Assembly: GCF_026341515.1 (NCBI RefSeq)
Contig: NZ_JAPEOK010000001.1
Location: forward strand, 2,976,001 to 3,040,000
Source: Streptomyces sp. NBC_00878
Lineage (GTDB): Bacteria > Actinomycetota > Actinomycetes > Streptomycetales > Streptomycetaceae
Length of the DNA stretch: 64,000 bases
Direction: 5' to 3'
Below the pieces are notes generated by a model. The model was not told where the DNA came from. It made no database searches and saw nothing but the letters and a program-made list of their open reading frames with translations. Position numbers and translations under genes: made by a program. Below are positions 8,524 through 18,119 of this stretch, piece after piece. Numbering within the stretch: the first letter of the stretch is position 1; each line of letters starts with the position of its first letter.

Positions 8524-9578
8524 GACTTGACCCACTCGTCACGGTTGTCGGCGATCTTGGCGGGGTCGAGGGTCTCGGGGTTCTGGGCGGCCGGGCCGAA
8601 CTTCGTGAACTCGGCGGGGACCTTCGCACCCTCGACGACGGGATACACGAACATGTTCAGCGGCATGTCCTCCTGGAACGCCTTGCCGACCAGGAAGTCG
8701 ATGAACGCCTTGCCGCCCTCGGTGTTCTTGGCGTTGCTGAGCAGGCCCGCGTACTCGACCTGGCGGAAGCAGGTGCCGTCCGCGACACCGGTCGGCGCGG
8801 TCTTCGGGATCGGGTCGGCGTAGATGACCTCGGCGGGCGGGGACGAGGCGTACGAGACGACGAGCGGCCGGTCGCCCTTGGCCTTCTTGCCACCGGCGGA
8901 CCCGGAGAACTCCACGTTGTAGGCCTGCTCCCAGCCGTCGACGACCTTCACGCCGTTGGCCTTGAGCTTCTTCCAATACCCCTGCCAACCGTCGTCGCCA
9001 TACTTCGCGGCGGTCCCGAGCAGGAAGCCGAGACCGGGCGAGGACGTCGAGGCGTTCTCGGTGACGAGCAGGTTCTTGTACGCGGGCTTGATCAGATCGT
9101 CGAAGGACGTCGGCGGGGCCAGCTTGTGCTCGCTGAAGTAGGCCTTGTCGTAGTTGACGCAGATGTCACCGGAGTCGATGGGCGTGACCCGGTGCTTGTC
9201 CTGGTCGACCCGGTACTCGGCCTTGATGCCACCGGCGCCCTTGGCCTCGTACGACTGGAACAGCCCGTTGTCGAGCGCCCGCGAGAGCAGCGTGTTGTCG
9301 ACGCCGAAGAAGACGTCGCCCTGCGGGTTGTCCTTGGTGAGGATGGCCTTGTTGACGGCCGTCCCGGCGTCGCCGTCCTTCAGAACCCTGACCTTGTACC
9401 CGGACTCCTTCTCGAACGTCTTCAGTACGTCCTTGGTGTAGGCGAAGGAGTCATGGCTGACGAGGGTGACGGTCTTGGATCCGGAGCCCTCGTCGCCGGA
9501 GTCGGACGACCCGCACGCGGCGAGCGTGACAAGGCCGAGCCCCACGGCCACGGCCGTGAACTTCCTGGTGGTGCTCAC
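8499..9578 (-). CDS. Thiamine ABC transporter substrate-binding lipoprotein
   Basis: 359-residue extracellular binding protein of the ThiB/iron(III)-binding family. Its signal peptide ends in the lipobox LAAC near residue 22, so it should be lipid-anchored outside the membrane. It then follows the family from VTLVSHDSFAYTKDVL through GDVFFGVDNTLLSRAL and DSGDICVNYDK. The GTG at 9578 is fixed by a perfect AGGAGG at 9585-9590. It is the first gene of a three-gene operon behind a TPP riboswitch, so thiamine or thiamine phosphate is the likely ligand. It overlaps the permease gene. Confidence 0.9.
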   Translation of the reverse strand: MSTTRKFTAVAVGLGLVTLAACGSSDSGDEGSGSKTVTLVSHDSFAYTKDVLKTFEKESGYKVRVLKDGDAGTAVNKAILTKDNPQGDVFFGVDNTLLSRALDNGLFQSYEAKGAGGIKAEYRVDQDKHRVTPIDSGDICVNYDKAYFSEHKLAPPTSFDDLIKPAYKNLLVTENASTSSPGLGFLLGTAAKYGDDGWQGYWKKLKANGVKVVDGWEQAYNVEFSGSAGGKKAKGDRPLVVSYASSPPAEVIYADPIPKTAPTGVADGTCFRQVEYAGLLSNAKNTEGGKAFIDFLVGKAFQEDMPLNMFVYPVVEGAKVPAEFTKFGPAAQNPETLDPAKIADNRDEWVKSWTSLVLK

Positions 9579-9613
9579 TGAATTCCTCCTGGGGGTGACC
9601 AGGAAGAGACGCG

Positions 9614-9650
9614 GCCCTGCCCGGGACCTCGGTCGGTTCCCGGGCAGGGC
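9614..9650 (-). terminator. Hairpin between TPP aptamer and thiB-like gene (expression platform)
   Basis: Perfect 13-bp stem GCCCTGCCCGGGA / TCCCGGGCAGGGC with an 11-base loop, between the aptamer and the ribosome binding site. Its position fits a riboswitch-controlled transcription terminator. It lacks a U-tract, so control by another route is possible. Confidence 0.6.
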
Positions 9651-9673
9651 GCAACAGCTTGAGTAGTGACCGA

Positions 9674-9757
9674 ACTTCCTACCCAGAATGACCTGGGCAA
9701 GGTTCAGAGGGTCTGCGGGCTGTCCCGCACTCTCAGCGCTGTGGCGCTCCCCTGTCG
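9674..9757 (-). promoter_or_regulatory. TPP riboswitch (THI element)
   Basis: On the minus strand the region reads GGGGAGC, then GCTGAGAGTGCGGG, then ACCCTCTGAACCTTGCCC and AGGTCATTCTGGGTAGG. This matches the conserved THI-element blocks (GGGGNGC, CUGAGA, ACCCUNNGAACCUG, CUGGNUANNNCCAG-like end). It precedes the transporter operon and should shut it off when thiamine pyrophosphate is plentiful. Confidence 0.93.
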
Positions 9758-9823
9758 GAATATGAAGATTTGACTGGCGATGTGCTTACGGAGGCCAGAC
9801 TACCTCCCGGCCACCGGCCGAAA

Positions 9824-9877
9824 CCCACCGCTCGGGACTACCGCTCGGTACCCACCGCTCGGCGCCTACCGCTCGGT
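9824..9877. repeat. Four tandem copies of ACCGCTCGG across the rlmN stop
   Basis: ACCGCTCGG occurs at 9827, 9840, 9854 and 9868, a period of 13-14 bases. The last copy contains the rlmN stop codon on the minus strand, and the others lie in the spacer towards the riboswitch. Confidence 0.7.
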
Positions 9878-10972
9878 CGCCGCGAGCTGCCCGCAGGCTC
9901 CGTCGATCTCCTGGCCACGGGTGTCCCGGACGGTGACGGGCACTCCATGGGCGGCGATCGCCTCGACGAACGCCTTCTCGTCCTCGGGCCGCGAGGCCGT
10001 CCACTTGGAGCCGGGTGTCGGGTTCAGCGGAATCAGGTTCACATGCACGGGCTTGCCCTTGAGCATCCGCCCGAGCCGGTCGCCGCGCCACGCCTGGTCA
10101 TTGATGTCGCGGATGAGCGCGTACTCGATGGAGAGCCGGCGCCCGGACCTGGCCGCGTACTCCCAGCCGGCGTCCAGCACTTCCCGTACCTTCCACCGCG
10201 TGTTGACCGGGACGAGGGTGTCGCGCAGTTCGTCGTCCGGTGCGTGCAGGGAGATGGCGAGTCGGCACTTGAAGCCCTCGTCGGCGAACCGGTGGATGGC
10301 GGGGACGAGGCCCACCGTGGAGACGGTGATCCCTCGCTGCGACAGCCCGAGCCCGTCCGGCTCCGGGTCGGTGAGGGCCCGGATGGACTGCACGACCCGC
10401 TTGTAGTTGGCCAGCGGCTCGCCCATCCCCATGAAGACGATGTTGCTGAGCCGCGCGGGCCCACCGGGAATCTCCCCGTCCCGCAGCGCCCGCATCCCGT
10501 CCACGATCTGGTGCACGATCTCACCGGTGGAGAGATTCCGGTCGAGGCCGGCCTGTCCGGTCGCGCAGAACGGGCAGTTCATCCCGCAGCCCGCCTGCGA
10601 GCTGATGCACATGGTGACCCGGTCCGGGTAGCGCATCAGCACAGACTCGACGAGCGTGCCGTCGAAGAGCCGCCAGAGGGTCTTGCGGGTGGTGTCCTCG
10701 TCGGTGGAGAGATGCCGCACGACCGTCATCAGCTCGGGCAGCAGCGCCTCCTGGAGCTTGGCGCGCGACCCCGCGGGGATGTCGGTCCACTGCTCCGGAT
10801 CGTGCGCGTACCGCGCGAAGTAGTGCTGCGAGAGCTGCTTGGCGCGAAACGGTTTCTCACCGATCGCGGCAACGGCCTCTTTCCGCTCGGCGGGCGTGAG
10901 ATCGGCAAGGTGCCGCGGCGGCTTCTTGGCTCCGCGCGGGGCGACGAAAGTGAGTTCTCCGGGCTTAGGCAT
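9866..10972 (-). CDS. rlmN: 23S rRNA (adenine2503-C2)-methyltransferase RlmN
   Basis: Radical SAM enzyme, 368 residues, that methylates A2503 of 23S rRNA (and A37 of some tRNAs), tuning translation accuracy. The iron-sulfur CxxxCxxC motif is seen in [11 protein letters not shown], followed by [12 protein letters not shown], the [11 protein letters not shown] motif and the conserved C-terminal GACGQL with the second mechanistic Cys. The ATG at 10972 is the start of the conserved region. No clear Shine-Dalgarno precedes it, so a leaderless or poorly initiated message is possible. Downstream on the same strand is the thiamine operon with its own leader. Confidence 0.96.
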   Translation of the reverse strand: MPKPGELTFVAPRGAKKPPRHLADLTPAERKEAVAAIGEKPFRAKQLSQHYFARYAHDPEQWTDIPAGSRAKLQEALLPELMTVVRHLSTDEDTTRKTLWRLFDGTLVESVLMRYPDRVTMCISSQAGCGMNCPFCATGQAGLDRNLSTGEIVHQIVDGMRALRDGEIPGGPARLSNIVFMGMGEPLANYKRVVQSIRALTDPEPDGLGLSQRGITVSTVGLVPAIHRFADEGFKCRLAISLHAPDDELRDTLVPVNTRWKVREVLDAGWEYAARSGRRLSIEYALIRDINDQAWRGDRLGRMLKGKPVHVNLIPLNPTPGSKWTASRPEDEKAFVEAIAAHGVPVTVRDTRGQEIDGACGQLAATER

Positions 10973-11000
10973 GGCCGTACCAGTGTCGCAGACGTACGAA

Positions 11001-11035
11001 GAGGGGCTCGCCACCCTGTGGACAACGAGCCCCTC
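11001..11035 (-). terminator. Hairpin between cdsA and rlmN
   Basis: GAGGGGCTCG (11001-11010) pairs perfectly with CGAGCCCCTC (11026-11035). It lies about 45 bases beyond the cdsA stop and upstream of rlmN. Confidence 0.6.
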
Positions 11036-11081
11036 GTGCACATCTCTGCAGGTCAGCCAGCCAGGCCTTCGGCGGACAGTC

Positions 11082-12221
11082 TCAGCCCGACCCGACGAAG
11101 ATCACCATCAGCAGCCATACCACCGGAGCCGTAGGCAGCAAGGAGTCCAGGCGGTCCATGATCCCGCCGTGTCCCGGCAGCAAGGTGCCCATGTCCTTGA
11201 TGCCCAGGTCCCGCTTGATCATCGACTCGCCGAGGTCGCCGAGGGTGGCGCTGGCCGCGACCGCGAGGCCGAGGAGCAGGCCCTGCCACCAGGTGCCGTC
11301 GTCGACGAGGAACTGCATGCACACCGCGCCCGCCGCCATGGCGAAGGCGACCGCGCCGAGCAGGCCCTCGCGGGTCTTGCCGGGGCTGATGCGCGGGGCG
11401 AGCTTGTGCCTGCCGAAGCGCCAGCCGACCGCGTACGCGCCCGTGTCGCTGACCACGGCCAGCAGCAGGAACGTGAGGACCCGCCGCGCACCGTCGTCCG
11501 CGGTGAGCATCATCGCCACGAACGTGGCCAGGAACGGGATGTAGAAGGCCGCGAAGACCCCCGCGGTGACGTCCTTGAGGTAGCCCTCGGGCGGTTCCGT
11601 CATCCGCCAGACCAGGACCGCGAGCGCGGTGAGCGCCATGGCGACCCAGGCACCCTCGGCGCCCCGGACGTATCCGGAGATCACCAACGCGGCACCGCCG
11701 ACCGCCAGCGGCACGAGCGGCGCCTTGATGCCCTTCTGCTCCGCGAGCCGCGACGTGAGCTCCCACAGGCCGACCACGACGGCGACCGTTATCACTCCGA
11801 CGAACGCGGCCTTGACGACGAACAGCGACGCGACGATCACCGCGGCGAGCCCGACCCCGACTCCTATGGCAGCGCCCAGGTCGCGGCCCGCGCTCTTCTT
11901 CTGCGGCGCGGGTGCGGGGTGTGCGGCGCTGGACATGGGCTCCTGCGGATTCTGCGCCTGGTGGGACGAAGCCTGGTGGGACGAGGCCTGCGGCGATGTC
12001 GGCGGTGTCTCGTCGCCGAACAGGGGGCCGCCCGTCCGAGCAGCCCCCCGGTCGTCATCCTGGTCTCCGCCATGCGCGGGTACGTCGGGCATGGGGCGAG
12101 TCTGCTGCGCGTGGTGCGCATCGTAGGCGGGACCCGCCGGGGCAGCCCCCTGGACAGGCCCCTGGTCGGACGGCGCCCAGTACCCGGCTTGTGGAGGCGC
12201 CCCCCAGGAAGAGTCGTTCAT
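11082..12221 (-). CDS. cdsA: Phosphatidate cytidylyltransferase (CDP-diacylglycerol synthase)
   Basis: 379-residue integral membrane enzyme making CDP-diacylglycerol from phosphatidate and CTP, the branch point for bacterial phospholipids. The first ~110 residues are a Gln/Ser/Pro-rich disordered cytoplasmic extension. About seven to eight membrane helices follow. The family signature is near the C-terminus: [19 protein letters not shown] and [14 protein letters not shown]. Its ATG overlaps the frr stop in TGATG, so it is translationally coupled to frr. This frr-cdsA linkage is standard in many bacteria. Confidence 0.96.
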   Translation of the reverse strand: MNDSSWGAPPQAGYWAPSDQGPVQGAAPAGPAYDAHHAQQTRPMPDVPAHGGDQDDDRGAARTGGPLFGDETPPTSPQASSHQASSHQAQNPQEPMSSAAHPAPAPQKKSAGRDLGAAIGVGVGLAAVIVASLFVVKAAFVGVITVAVVVGLWELTSRLAEQKGIKAPLVPLAVGGAALVISGYVRGAEGAWVAMALTALAVLVWRMTEPPEGYLKDVTAGVFAAFYIPFLATFVAMMLTADDGARRVLTFLLLAVVSDTGAYAVGWRFGRHKLAPRISPGKTREGLLGAVAFAMAAGAVCMQFLVDDGTWWQGLLLGLAVAASATLGDLGESMIKRDLGIKDMGTLLPGHGGIMDRLDSLLPTAPVVWLLMVIFVGSG

Positions 12222-12778
12222 CAGACCTCGAGCAGCTCTGCTTCCTTGTGCTTGAGCAGCTCGTCCACCTGAGCGACGTACTTCGCGGTGGTGTCGTCGA
12301 GCTCCTTCTCCGCACGGCGGCCCTCGTCCTCGCCGACCTCGCCATCCTTGATCAGCTTGTCGATGGCGTCCTTGGCCTTGCGGCGGACGGAGCGGATCGA
12401 GATCTTGGAGTCCTCGGCCTTGGTGCGGGCCACCTTGATGTAGTCCTTGCGGCGCTCCTCGGTCAGCTCGGGGAACACCACCCGGATGATATTGCCGTCG
12501 TTGCTCGGGTTGACGCCGAGGTCGGAGTCACGGATCGCCTGCTCGATGTTGCGCATCGCGCTCTTGTCGAACGGGGTCACCACGGCCATGCGCGGCTCGG
12601 GCACCGAGAACGAGGCCAGCTGGTTGATCGGCGTCAGCGCGCCGTAGTAGTCCGCCACGATCTTGTTGAACATCGCCGGGTGCGCACGGCCGGTGCGGAT
12701 TGCGGCGAAGTCCTCCTTGGCGACCACGACGGCCTTCTCCATCTTCTCCTCGGCCTCGAGGAGGGTCTCTTCGATCAC
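12221..12778 (-). CDS. frr: Ribosome recycling factor
   Basis: 185-residue factor that, with EF-G, splits post-termination ribosomes. Typical length and motifs: [17 protein letters not shown] at the start, [13 protein letters not shown], and [21 protein letters not shown] near the end. Two adjacent GTG codons occur (12779-12781 and 12776-12778). The second is preferred because it gives better spacing from AGGAG and matches the family start. It lies between pyrH and cdsA and is coupled to cdsA by a TGATG overlap. Confidence 0.97.
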   Translation of the reverse strand: MIEETLLEAEEKMEKAVVVAKEDFAAIRTGRAHPAMFNKIVADYYGALTPINQLASFSVPEPRMAVVTPFDKSAMRNIEQAIRDSDLGVNPSNDGNIIRVVFPELTEERRKDYIKVARTKAEDSKISIRSVRRKAKDAIDKLIKDGEVGEDEGRRAEKELDDTTAKYVAQVDELLKHKEAELLEV

Positions 12779-12898
12779 CACTTGCTCCTGCGTGTCTTGA
12801 GTAGGCCCGGCTGCGGTTCCTTGGCGGGTAGGCGGCCGGCTGCGTCGCGTCTTATTCCTGCACGGTTCCCGACCGGCAGGACATTGTCCATCCCCCGG

Positions 12899-13669
12899 TC
12901 AGGCCCGACTGCCCTGGTCGCCCACAAGCGTGCCGATCTTCTCACCCTTGACGGCCCGCGCGATATTGCCCTCGGCCAGAAGCTCGAAGACGAGGATCGG
13001 GAGCTTGTTGTCGCGGCACAGGGTGATCGCGGTCATGTCGGCGACCTTGAGGTCTCGGGTGATGACCTCGCCATAGCTCAGCGAGTCGAACTTGACCGCT
13101 GCGGGGTTGGTCTTCGGGTCGGAGTCGTAGACCCCGTCCACACCGTTCTTGCCCATCAGCAGGGCCTCGGCGTCGATCTCCAGGGCACGCTGCGCGGCGG
13201 TGGTGTCGGTCGAGAAGTACGGCATGCCCATGCCCGCGCCGAAGATGACCACACGGCCCTTCTCCAGGTGCCGTACGGCCCGCAGCGGGATGTACGGCTC
13301 GGCGACCTGCCCCATGGTGATGGCGGTCTGCACGCGCGAGTCGATGCCCTCCTTCTCCAGGAAGTCCTGGAGGGCGAGGCAGTTCATGACCGTGCCGAGC
13401 ATGCCCATGTAGTCGGAGCGGGCCCGGTCCATGCCGCGCTGCTGGAGTTCGGCTCCACGGAAGAAGTTGCCGCCGCCGATGACGACGGCGATCTGGGCAC
13501 CGCCGCGGACCACCGCGGCGATCTCCCGGGCCATCTTGTGCACCACGTCGGGGTCGACGCCGAGTGCCCCGCCACCGGCGAAAGCCTCACCGGAAAGCTT
13601 CAGCAGGAAGCGGCCGGCGCCCTTGCCGGTGTCGCTCTTTTCGTCCTTGTCGGCCTTGGTGGTGGTCAT
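12899..13669 (-). CDS. pyrH: Uridylate kinase (UMP kinase)
   Basis: 256-residue hexameric UMP kinase of the amino-acid kinase fold, making UDP for nucleotide and envelope synthesis. Motifs: [12 protein letters not shown] for phosphate binding, [29 protein letters not shown] and [13 protein letters not shown]. The N-terminus carries a short Lys/Asp-rich extension. ATG at 13669 is chosen over the upstream open frame because GAGGCGAG lies in front of it. It is followed 120 bases later by frr, the usual bacterial order. Confidence 0.97.
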   Translation of the reverse strand: MTTTKADKDEKSDTGKGAGRFLLKLSGEAFAGGGALGVDPDVVHKMAREIAAVVRGGAQIAVVIGGGNFFRGAELQQRGMDRARSDYMGMLGTVMNCLALQDFLEKEGIDSRVQTAITMGQVAEPYIPLRAVRHLEKGRVVIFGAGMGMPYFSTDTTAAQRALEIDAEALLMGKNGVDGVYDSDPKTNPAAVKFDSLSYGEVITRDLKVADMTAITLCRDNKLPILVFELLAEGNIARAVKGEKIGTLVGDQGSRA

Positions 13670-13708
13670 GGAGATCTCGCCTCTTCTACGTGTCGCACAT
13701 ACAAAGAA

Positions 13709-13757
13709 GGCCATTGCCGGTGGGGTGTTGGTGGCAACCCATGCGCGGCAATGGCCT
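13709..13757 (-). terminator. Rho-independent terminator after tsf
   Basis: AGGCCATTGCCG and CGGCAATGGCCT form a 12-bp stem with a 25-base loop. On the minus strand it is followed by TTCTTTG, so it should end the rpsB-tsf transcript. Confidence 0.75.
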
Positions 13758-13867
13758 CCTCGTCAGATCTGCTGTCGACCGTCACGCGCACGCGTGGCGG
13801 CATACGCAACCAACACGGACGACTGCTGTCGACCCTATAGGGGTCGCGCGTCGATCGCGGTACGGAC

Positions 13868-14704
13868 TCAGATGCCGACCTTGATGCGCACGAAACGCTT
13901 CAGGGTGACACCGGCCTCGTCCAGGACCTTCTGGACGGACTTCTTCTGGTCGAGCGCGTACGGCTGGCCCAGGAGGGTGGCCTCCTTGAAGAAGCCGTTG
14001 ACGCGGCCCTCGACGATCTTCGGGAGGGCGGCCTCGGGCTTGCCCTCGGCGCGGGTGGTCTCCTCGGCGACGCGACGCTCGGACTCGACGACGTCGGCCG
14101 GAACGTCCTCACGGGAGAGGTACTTCGGCGCGAAGGCGGCGATGTGCTGCGCGATGCCCTTGGCGAGGTCGGCGTCCGGCTTGTCCAGCTCGACCAGGAC
14201 ACCGATCTGCGGGGGCAGGTCGGGCATGGTGCGGTGCATGTACGCGCTGACGAAGGCGCCGGAGAACTGCGCGAAGCGGTCCAGGACGATCTTCTCGCCC
14301 AGGTTGGCGTTGGCCTCGTCGACGTACGCCTGGACCGTCTTGCCGTCCACGATCTCGGACGCGAGCAGCGCGTCGAGGTCGGCCGGGGAGGTCTTGGTGA
14401 CGTGCTCGGCGATCGTGTTGGCGACGGCCTGGAACTTCTCGCCCTTGGCGACGAAGTCCGTCTCGCACTTCAGCTCGACCAGGACACCGGAGGAGTTGTC
14501 GTCGGCGATGATGGAGACCACGGCGCCGTTCTCGGCGGAGCGGCCCTCGCGCTTGGCGACGCCCTTCTGGCCCTTGATGCGCAGCGCTTCGACGGCCTTG
14601 TCGACGTTGCCGTCGGCCTCGTCCAGCGCCTTCTTGCAGTCCATCATGCCGGCGCCGGTGAGCTCGCGGAGCTTCTTGACGTCAGCGGCGGTGTAGTTCG
14701 CCAT
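13868..14704 (-). CDS. tsf: Elongation factor Ts
   Basis: 278-residue nucleotide exchange factor for EF-Tu. N-terminal UBA-like module [27 protein letters not shown] with the conserved TGAGMMDCK, then [12 protein letters not shown] and the IAMH-equivalent [13 protein letters not shown] core contacting EF-Tu. The C-terminus ends [17 protein letters not shown]. It follows rpsB after a hairpin and ends at a good terminator, the classical rpsB-tsf unit. Confidence 0.97.
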   Translation of the reverse strand: MANYTAADVKKLRELTGAGMMDCKKALDEADGNVDKAVEALRIKGQKGVAKREGRSAENGAVVSIIADDNSSGVLVELKCETDFVAKGEKFQAVANTIAEHVTKTSPADLDALLASEIVDGKTVQAYVDEANANLGEKIVLDRFAQFSGAFVSAYMHRTMPDLPPQIGVLVELDKPDADLAKGIAQHIAAFAPKYLSREDVPADVVESERRVAEETTRAEGKPEAALPKIVEGRVNGFFKEATLLGQPYALDQKKSVQKVLDEAGVTLKRFVRIKVGI

Positions 14705-14803
14705 GATCTGTGAATCTCTTCTCGGAGTTCGAAGTCTCGAAGTCGGCGTCCGCCGCTGATCGGGCGGGCGTCCACCGAAGATCTACGGGTCTGGGGGTGA
14801 ACG

Positions 14804-14830
14804 GCGGGCGGCGCGTTCGGCGCCGCCCGC
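14804..14830 (-). terminator. Hairpin between rpsB and tsf
   Basis: GCGGGCGGCGC / GCGCCGCCCGC, 11 bp, 5-base loop, about 25 bases after the rpsB stop. It may partly terminate transcription before tsf. Confidence 0.55.
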
Positions 14831-14856
14831 TGTCACTCAACCGTGACGCTGGTTCG

Positions 14857-15810
14857 TCAGGCCTGCTCGGCGTCGGCCGGCTTCTCGGCCTCGGCAGCGG
14901 CGACCTCGGCAACGGGGGCCTCGGGCGCGGGGGCCTCGGTGGCGGCCGGAGCCTCGGTCTCGGCGGCAGCCGGGACCTCGGCCTCGGGGGCGGCGGCCTC
15001 GGCGGCGGGCGCCTCGACAGCGGCCTCGTCGGCCTTCTTCTCGCCACCTTCGAGCAGGTCGCGCTCCCAGGCGGCGAGCGGCTCGCCCGCGGCCTTGTCA
15101 CCCTCGGCCTTACCGGCACCGGAGCGGGCGATGAGGCCCTCGGCGACGGCGTCGGCGATCACGCGGGTGAGCAGGGTGACGGAGCGGATCGCGTCGTCGT
15201 TGCCCGGGATCTTGTAGTCGACCTCGTCGGGGTCGCAGTTGGTGTCGAGGATGGCGACGACCGGGATGTTGAGCTTCCGGGCCTCGCCGACCGCGATGTG
15301 CTCCTTCTTGGTGTCCACGATCCAGACGGCGCTGGGCACCTTCTGCATCTCGCGGATACCGCCGAGGGTCTTCTCCAGCTTGGCCTTCTCGCGCGAGAGC
15401 ACGAGAAGCTCCTTCTTGGTGAGACCCGAGGCCGCGACGTCCTCGAAGTCGATCTGCTCAAGCTCCTTGAGGCGCTGCAGACGCTTGTAGACGGTGGAGA
15501 AGTTGGTGAGCATGCCGCCCAGCCAGCGCTGGTTGACGTAGGGCATGCCGACGCGGGTGGCCTGCTCGGCGATGGCCTCCTGCGCCTGCTTCTTCGTGCC
15601 GACGAACATGACCGTGCCGCCGTGGGCGACGGTCTCCTTGACGAACTCGTAGGCGCGGTCGATGTACGACAGCGACTGGAGCAGGTCGATGATGTAGATG
15701 CCGTTGCGCTCCGTGAAGATGAACCGCTTCATCTTCGGGTTCCAACGACGGGTCTGGTGACCGAAGTGGACGCCGCTTTCCAGCAGCTCCCGCATCGTGA
15801 CGACGGCCAT
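14857..15810 (-). CDS. rpsB: 30S ribosomal protein S2 with acidic Ala/Glu/Pro-rich tail
   Basis: 317 residues. Starts [32 protein letters not shown], with later [19 protein letters not shown] and [22 protein letters not shown], all standard for S2. Beyond about residue 240 is a tail of about 65-70 residues of Ala, Glu and Pro, longer than in most S2 proteins, though acidic S2 tails are common in Streptomyces. The ATG at 15810 has AAGGAG upstream; the open frame beyond it has no S2 similarity. The promoter must lie in the 280-base divergent region to 16090. Confidence 0.96.
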   Translation of the reverse strand: MAVVTMRELLESGVHFGHQTRRWNPKMKRFIFTERNGIYIIDLLQSLSYIDRAYEFVKETVAHGGTVMFVGTKKQAQEAIAEQATRVGMPYVNQRWLGGMLTNFSTVYKRLQRLKELEQIDFEDVAASGLTKKELLVLSREKAKLEKTLGGIREMQKVPSAVWIVDTKKEHIAVGEARKLNIPVVAILDTNCDPDEVDYKIPGNDDAIRSVTLLTRVIADAVAEGLIARSGAGKAEGDKAAGEPLAAWERDLLEGGEKKADEAAVEAPAAEAAAPEAEVPAAAETEAPAATEAPAPEAPVAEVAAAEAEKPADAEQA

Positions 15811-16090
15811 GGCCGTTCTCCTTGAATTTCTCGGTTGTGCCGCGCGTGCCGGACGGCACTCGCGCCTGACGCCCACTTGCGCCTTGCCACTGGGGACCGA
15901 GAGGCGCTGACACCGGCTGTTTGATGGCCTGATGTCGGGGCGTGCGAAGTCGACCCGGTGACCCGGATCGCCACATGAAGTGTACGGGACCCGCGAGGTG
16001 CCGGGTGACGCCGCTGTCCACAACCGGCCGGTACTCCACAGATCCCGGCCATGATCCACTTTTTCCCGCCGCGCACGGGACCGTTCTCGC

Positions 16091-16750
16091 ATGCGAGCAG
16101 AACGATGTCCTGGTACGTGGCTGGCGCTGCTGTCGGCCCTGATGGTGGCCGCGTTGTGCGCGGCCCTACCCGCGGCGACCGCCCTCGACGGCGACCCCGG
16201 CGGCGACTCCAGCGGCGGTGCGCTCCCGCCACCGAGCGCCGACTCACCGGTGCCCGCGGTCGGCCGCACCTGGCCCGTGGGCCTGCGGCCGGCGGTGATA
16301 CGAGGCTGGGAACCCCCCGCCACCACCTTCGGCCGGGGCCACCGCGGCGTGGACCTCACCGCGACCCCCGGCACGCCGGTCCGCGCCGTCGCCCCCGGCC
16401 GCGTCTCCTTCGCGGGCCGGGTCGCGGGCCGGGGAGTCGTCTCAGTGGAACTGACCGGCACGGGAGACCCACCCCTGCGCACGACGTACGAGCCGGTGCG
16501 GGCGACGGTGAAGAAGGGAGCGGAGGTGTCGGCGGGCGAGGTGGTCGGCGTACTGGAACCGCCGGCTTCCCACTGCCCGCAGTTCTGCCTGCATTGGGGC
16601 CTGCGCCGGGCCGACGCGTACCTGGACCCGCTGTCCTTGCTCCCACCATGGCTGCTCAGCCGGGGTCCGTCACGGCTGTTGCCGGTCATCGGGGTGCCCA
16701 AGGTCGGGGTACGGGTCGTGCCCGAGGCCGGTTTACGGGTCGTGCCCTAG
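16091..16750 (+). CDS. Secreted M23-type (LytM-like) peptidase domain protein; contains a TTA codon
   Basis: 219 residues with a signal peptide ending near ALPAATA and a LytM/M23 domain (about 75-185). Such domains cut peptidoglycan cross-links or act as activators. The metal ligands of the HxxxD type are in GHRGVDL. The usual HxH is CLHWG, so its first, catalytic His is Cys; I recall this variant in actinobacterial relatives. Codon 215 is TTA (16733-16735), needing the bldA tRNA. The last 35 residues are a short repeated Val/Pro tail. There is no clear ribosome site before the ATG. The stop overlaps that of the convergent gene. Confidence 0.82.
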   Translation: MRAERCPGTWLALLSALMVAALCAALPAATALDGDPGGDSSGGALPPPSADSPVPAVGRTWPVGLRPAVIRGWEPPATTFGRGHRGVDLTATPGTPVRAVAPGRVSFAGRVAGRGVVSVELTGTGDPPLRTTYEPVRATVKKGAEVSAGEVVGVLEPPASHCPQFCLHWGLRRADAYLDPLSLLPPWLLSRGPSRLLPVIGVPKVGVRVVPEAGLRVVP

Positions 16751-17193
16751 CTCTGGTCCGGCCGGCTGTGCGACGGCGTCTCATGGACCGAGCGCCGCGA
16801 GGGGTACCACTCCGCGCCCACCGGACGGCCCGCCATGTTCCAGCTCCAGGAGACGGTCGGCGTGATGCGGGTATAGAGCCCGGGCCCGACCATCCCCACA
16901 CGCTCGACCGGTTCCTCGGCAGTGCCGTAGATCCGTACGCCTCGTGCGATGAACGGATCGAGGGACACCAGATCGTCGATGACGAGGGCCACCTCGTGGT
17001 GGCCGGCCCGGATGTTGCGGAACTTGCGGGTCCCGGCGACCGACGAGCCACTGCCCCCGACCCAGAAGTGCGTGCCGTCGTATTCGAAGGCGAGCGGGAC
17101 CACGTCGGGCTGCCGGCCGTCGGGCGACAGCGTCGCGACGCGGGCGAGCGGCTGTGACCGCATGTAGGCGATCTCTTCGTCGGTGAACGACAT
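16747..17193 (-). CDS. PPOX-class pyridoxamine 5'-phosphate oxidase-like flavoprotein (probably F420-dependent)
   Basis: 148-residue split-barrel protein of the pyridoxamine-phosphate-oxidase superfamily. The pattern LARVATLSPDGRQPDVVPLAFEY, GTRKFRNIRAGHHEVALVIDD and VRIYGTAE is that of the actinobacterial PPOX class F420-dependent group, which reduces diverse substrates; the physiological one is unknown. GGAGG lies eight bases before the ATG at 17193. Its TAG stop and that of the opposing M23 gene share the palindrome CTAG, so no room for a terminator remains between them. Confidence 0.85.
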   Translation of the reverse strand: MSFTDEEIAYMRSQPLARVATLSPDGRQPDVVPLAFEYDGTHFWVGGSGSSVAGTRKFRNIRAGHHEVALVIDDLVSLDPFIARGVRIYGTAEEPVERVGMVGPGLYTRITPTVSWSWNMAGRPVGAEWYPSRRSVHETPSHSRPDQS

Positions 17194-17336
17194 GACAACA
17201 ACCTCCGGGCGTACGTGCGAAGGCGGCGTCCACCCTCCACAAGGGGTCCCTCACTCCGAGTACGAACGACATCCTGCCGGATCGGCACCGACCGACACGC
17301 CTAAGAAGTTGCCCTGCTCGGTGGACGCCGCCGGAC

Positions 17337-17918
17337 TCAGCCCTGCACGCCCCGCAGAGCCATCGCCACGGCCGCATCGGTGATCACGCCGGGCTCCTCG
17401 GCCGCGCCGATCTCGATCCTGCGCACGGCCGCGTCCACGATCCCCTGAAGGAGCATCGCGGCCATCCGGGGCTGCTCGTGCCCCATGTCCCGCAACGCCT
17501 CCACGATCATCGCGACAAGTCCCCCATGAGCCGCGCGGATCTTTTCGCGCGCGCCCGCGTCGAGCTCGCTCGCGGAGATCGCCACGACGGCACGGTGGCG
17601 TCGGTCCCCGACGAGGCCGAGCTGCTGGCGGACATACGCCTCGACCTTGCCCTCGGGCGTCCCGGCCAGCGACATCGCCGTCTCGACCTCGGCAGCCCAC
17701 ACCGGGAAGTCGACCTCGCAGAGCTCTTCGACGACGGCCGCCCGCGACCGGAAGTACTCATATACGGAGGACCGCGCGAGTCCCGTCCGCTCGGCGAGTG
17801 CCGGGAACGTCAGCGCCTCCGTCCCGCCCTCGGACAGCAGGGACCGTGCCGCGTCCAGCAGGGCGGCTCGCTGCATCGACCGGTGCTCGGCCACGGAGGC
17901 CGCTCGAATCCTTGGCAC
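17337..17918 (-). CDS. TetR family transcriptional regulator
   Basis: 193 residues. The N-terminal TetR helix-turn-helix spans roughly residues 18-62: LLDAARSLLSEGGTEALTFPALAERTGLARSSVYEYF. The C-terminal ligand domain is divergent, so the inducer is unknown. The GTG at 17918 is close to a GGAG motif; a downstream ATG at residue 15 would leave a shorter protein. It precedes the PPOX gene on the same strand with a 143-base gap, so that gene is a possible target. Confidence 0.87.
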   Translation of the reverse strand: MPRIRAASVAEHRSMQRAALLDAARSLLSEGGTEALTFPALAERTGLARSSVYEYFRSRAAVVEELCEVDFPVWAAEVETAMSLAGTPEGKVEAYVRQQLGLVGDRRHRAVVAISASELDAGAREKIRAAHGGLVAMIVEALRDMGHEQPRMAAMLLQGIVDAAVRRIEIGAAEEPGVITDAAVAMALRGVQG

Positions 17919-18119
17919 GCTCCCACTTTACGGATGCCCCGCCCAAGACGGGAGACTCTCGTCCGTCAGGGCTTGATCCAAGGTGCCCCGGCCGAAAGAA
18001 GCCCCACGTCAGAGGCGTCACGAGCGGCAGCATCCGTCTTCGGCGCGCACGCCCCGCCACAGGGCCGCCGATGGATCCGCGCGCCGTCGCACGCCGGAGG
18101 CAGGGACGATTCAGCGAGG

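Noticed and set aside
9824..9877. CRISPR array
   Set aside because: Units are only 9 bases with 4-5 base gaps and no cas genes.
14710..15825. Long plus-strand open frame opposite rpsB
   Set aside because: It is antisense to S2 and shows the Leu/Gly/Asp bias of a shadow frame; S2 is unambiguous.
15811..16701. Extended S2 frame to 16701
   Set aside because: The upstream part lacks S2 similarity and overlaps a divergent secreted-protein gene; the ATG at 15810 has a ribosome site and the standard S2 start.
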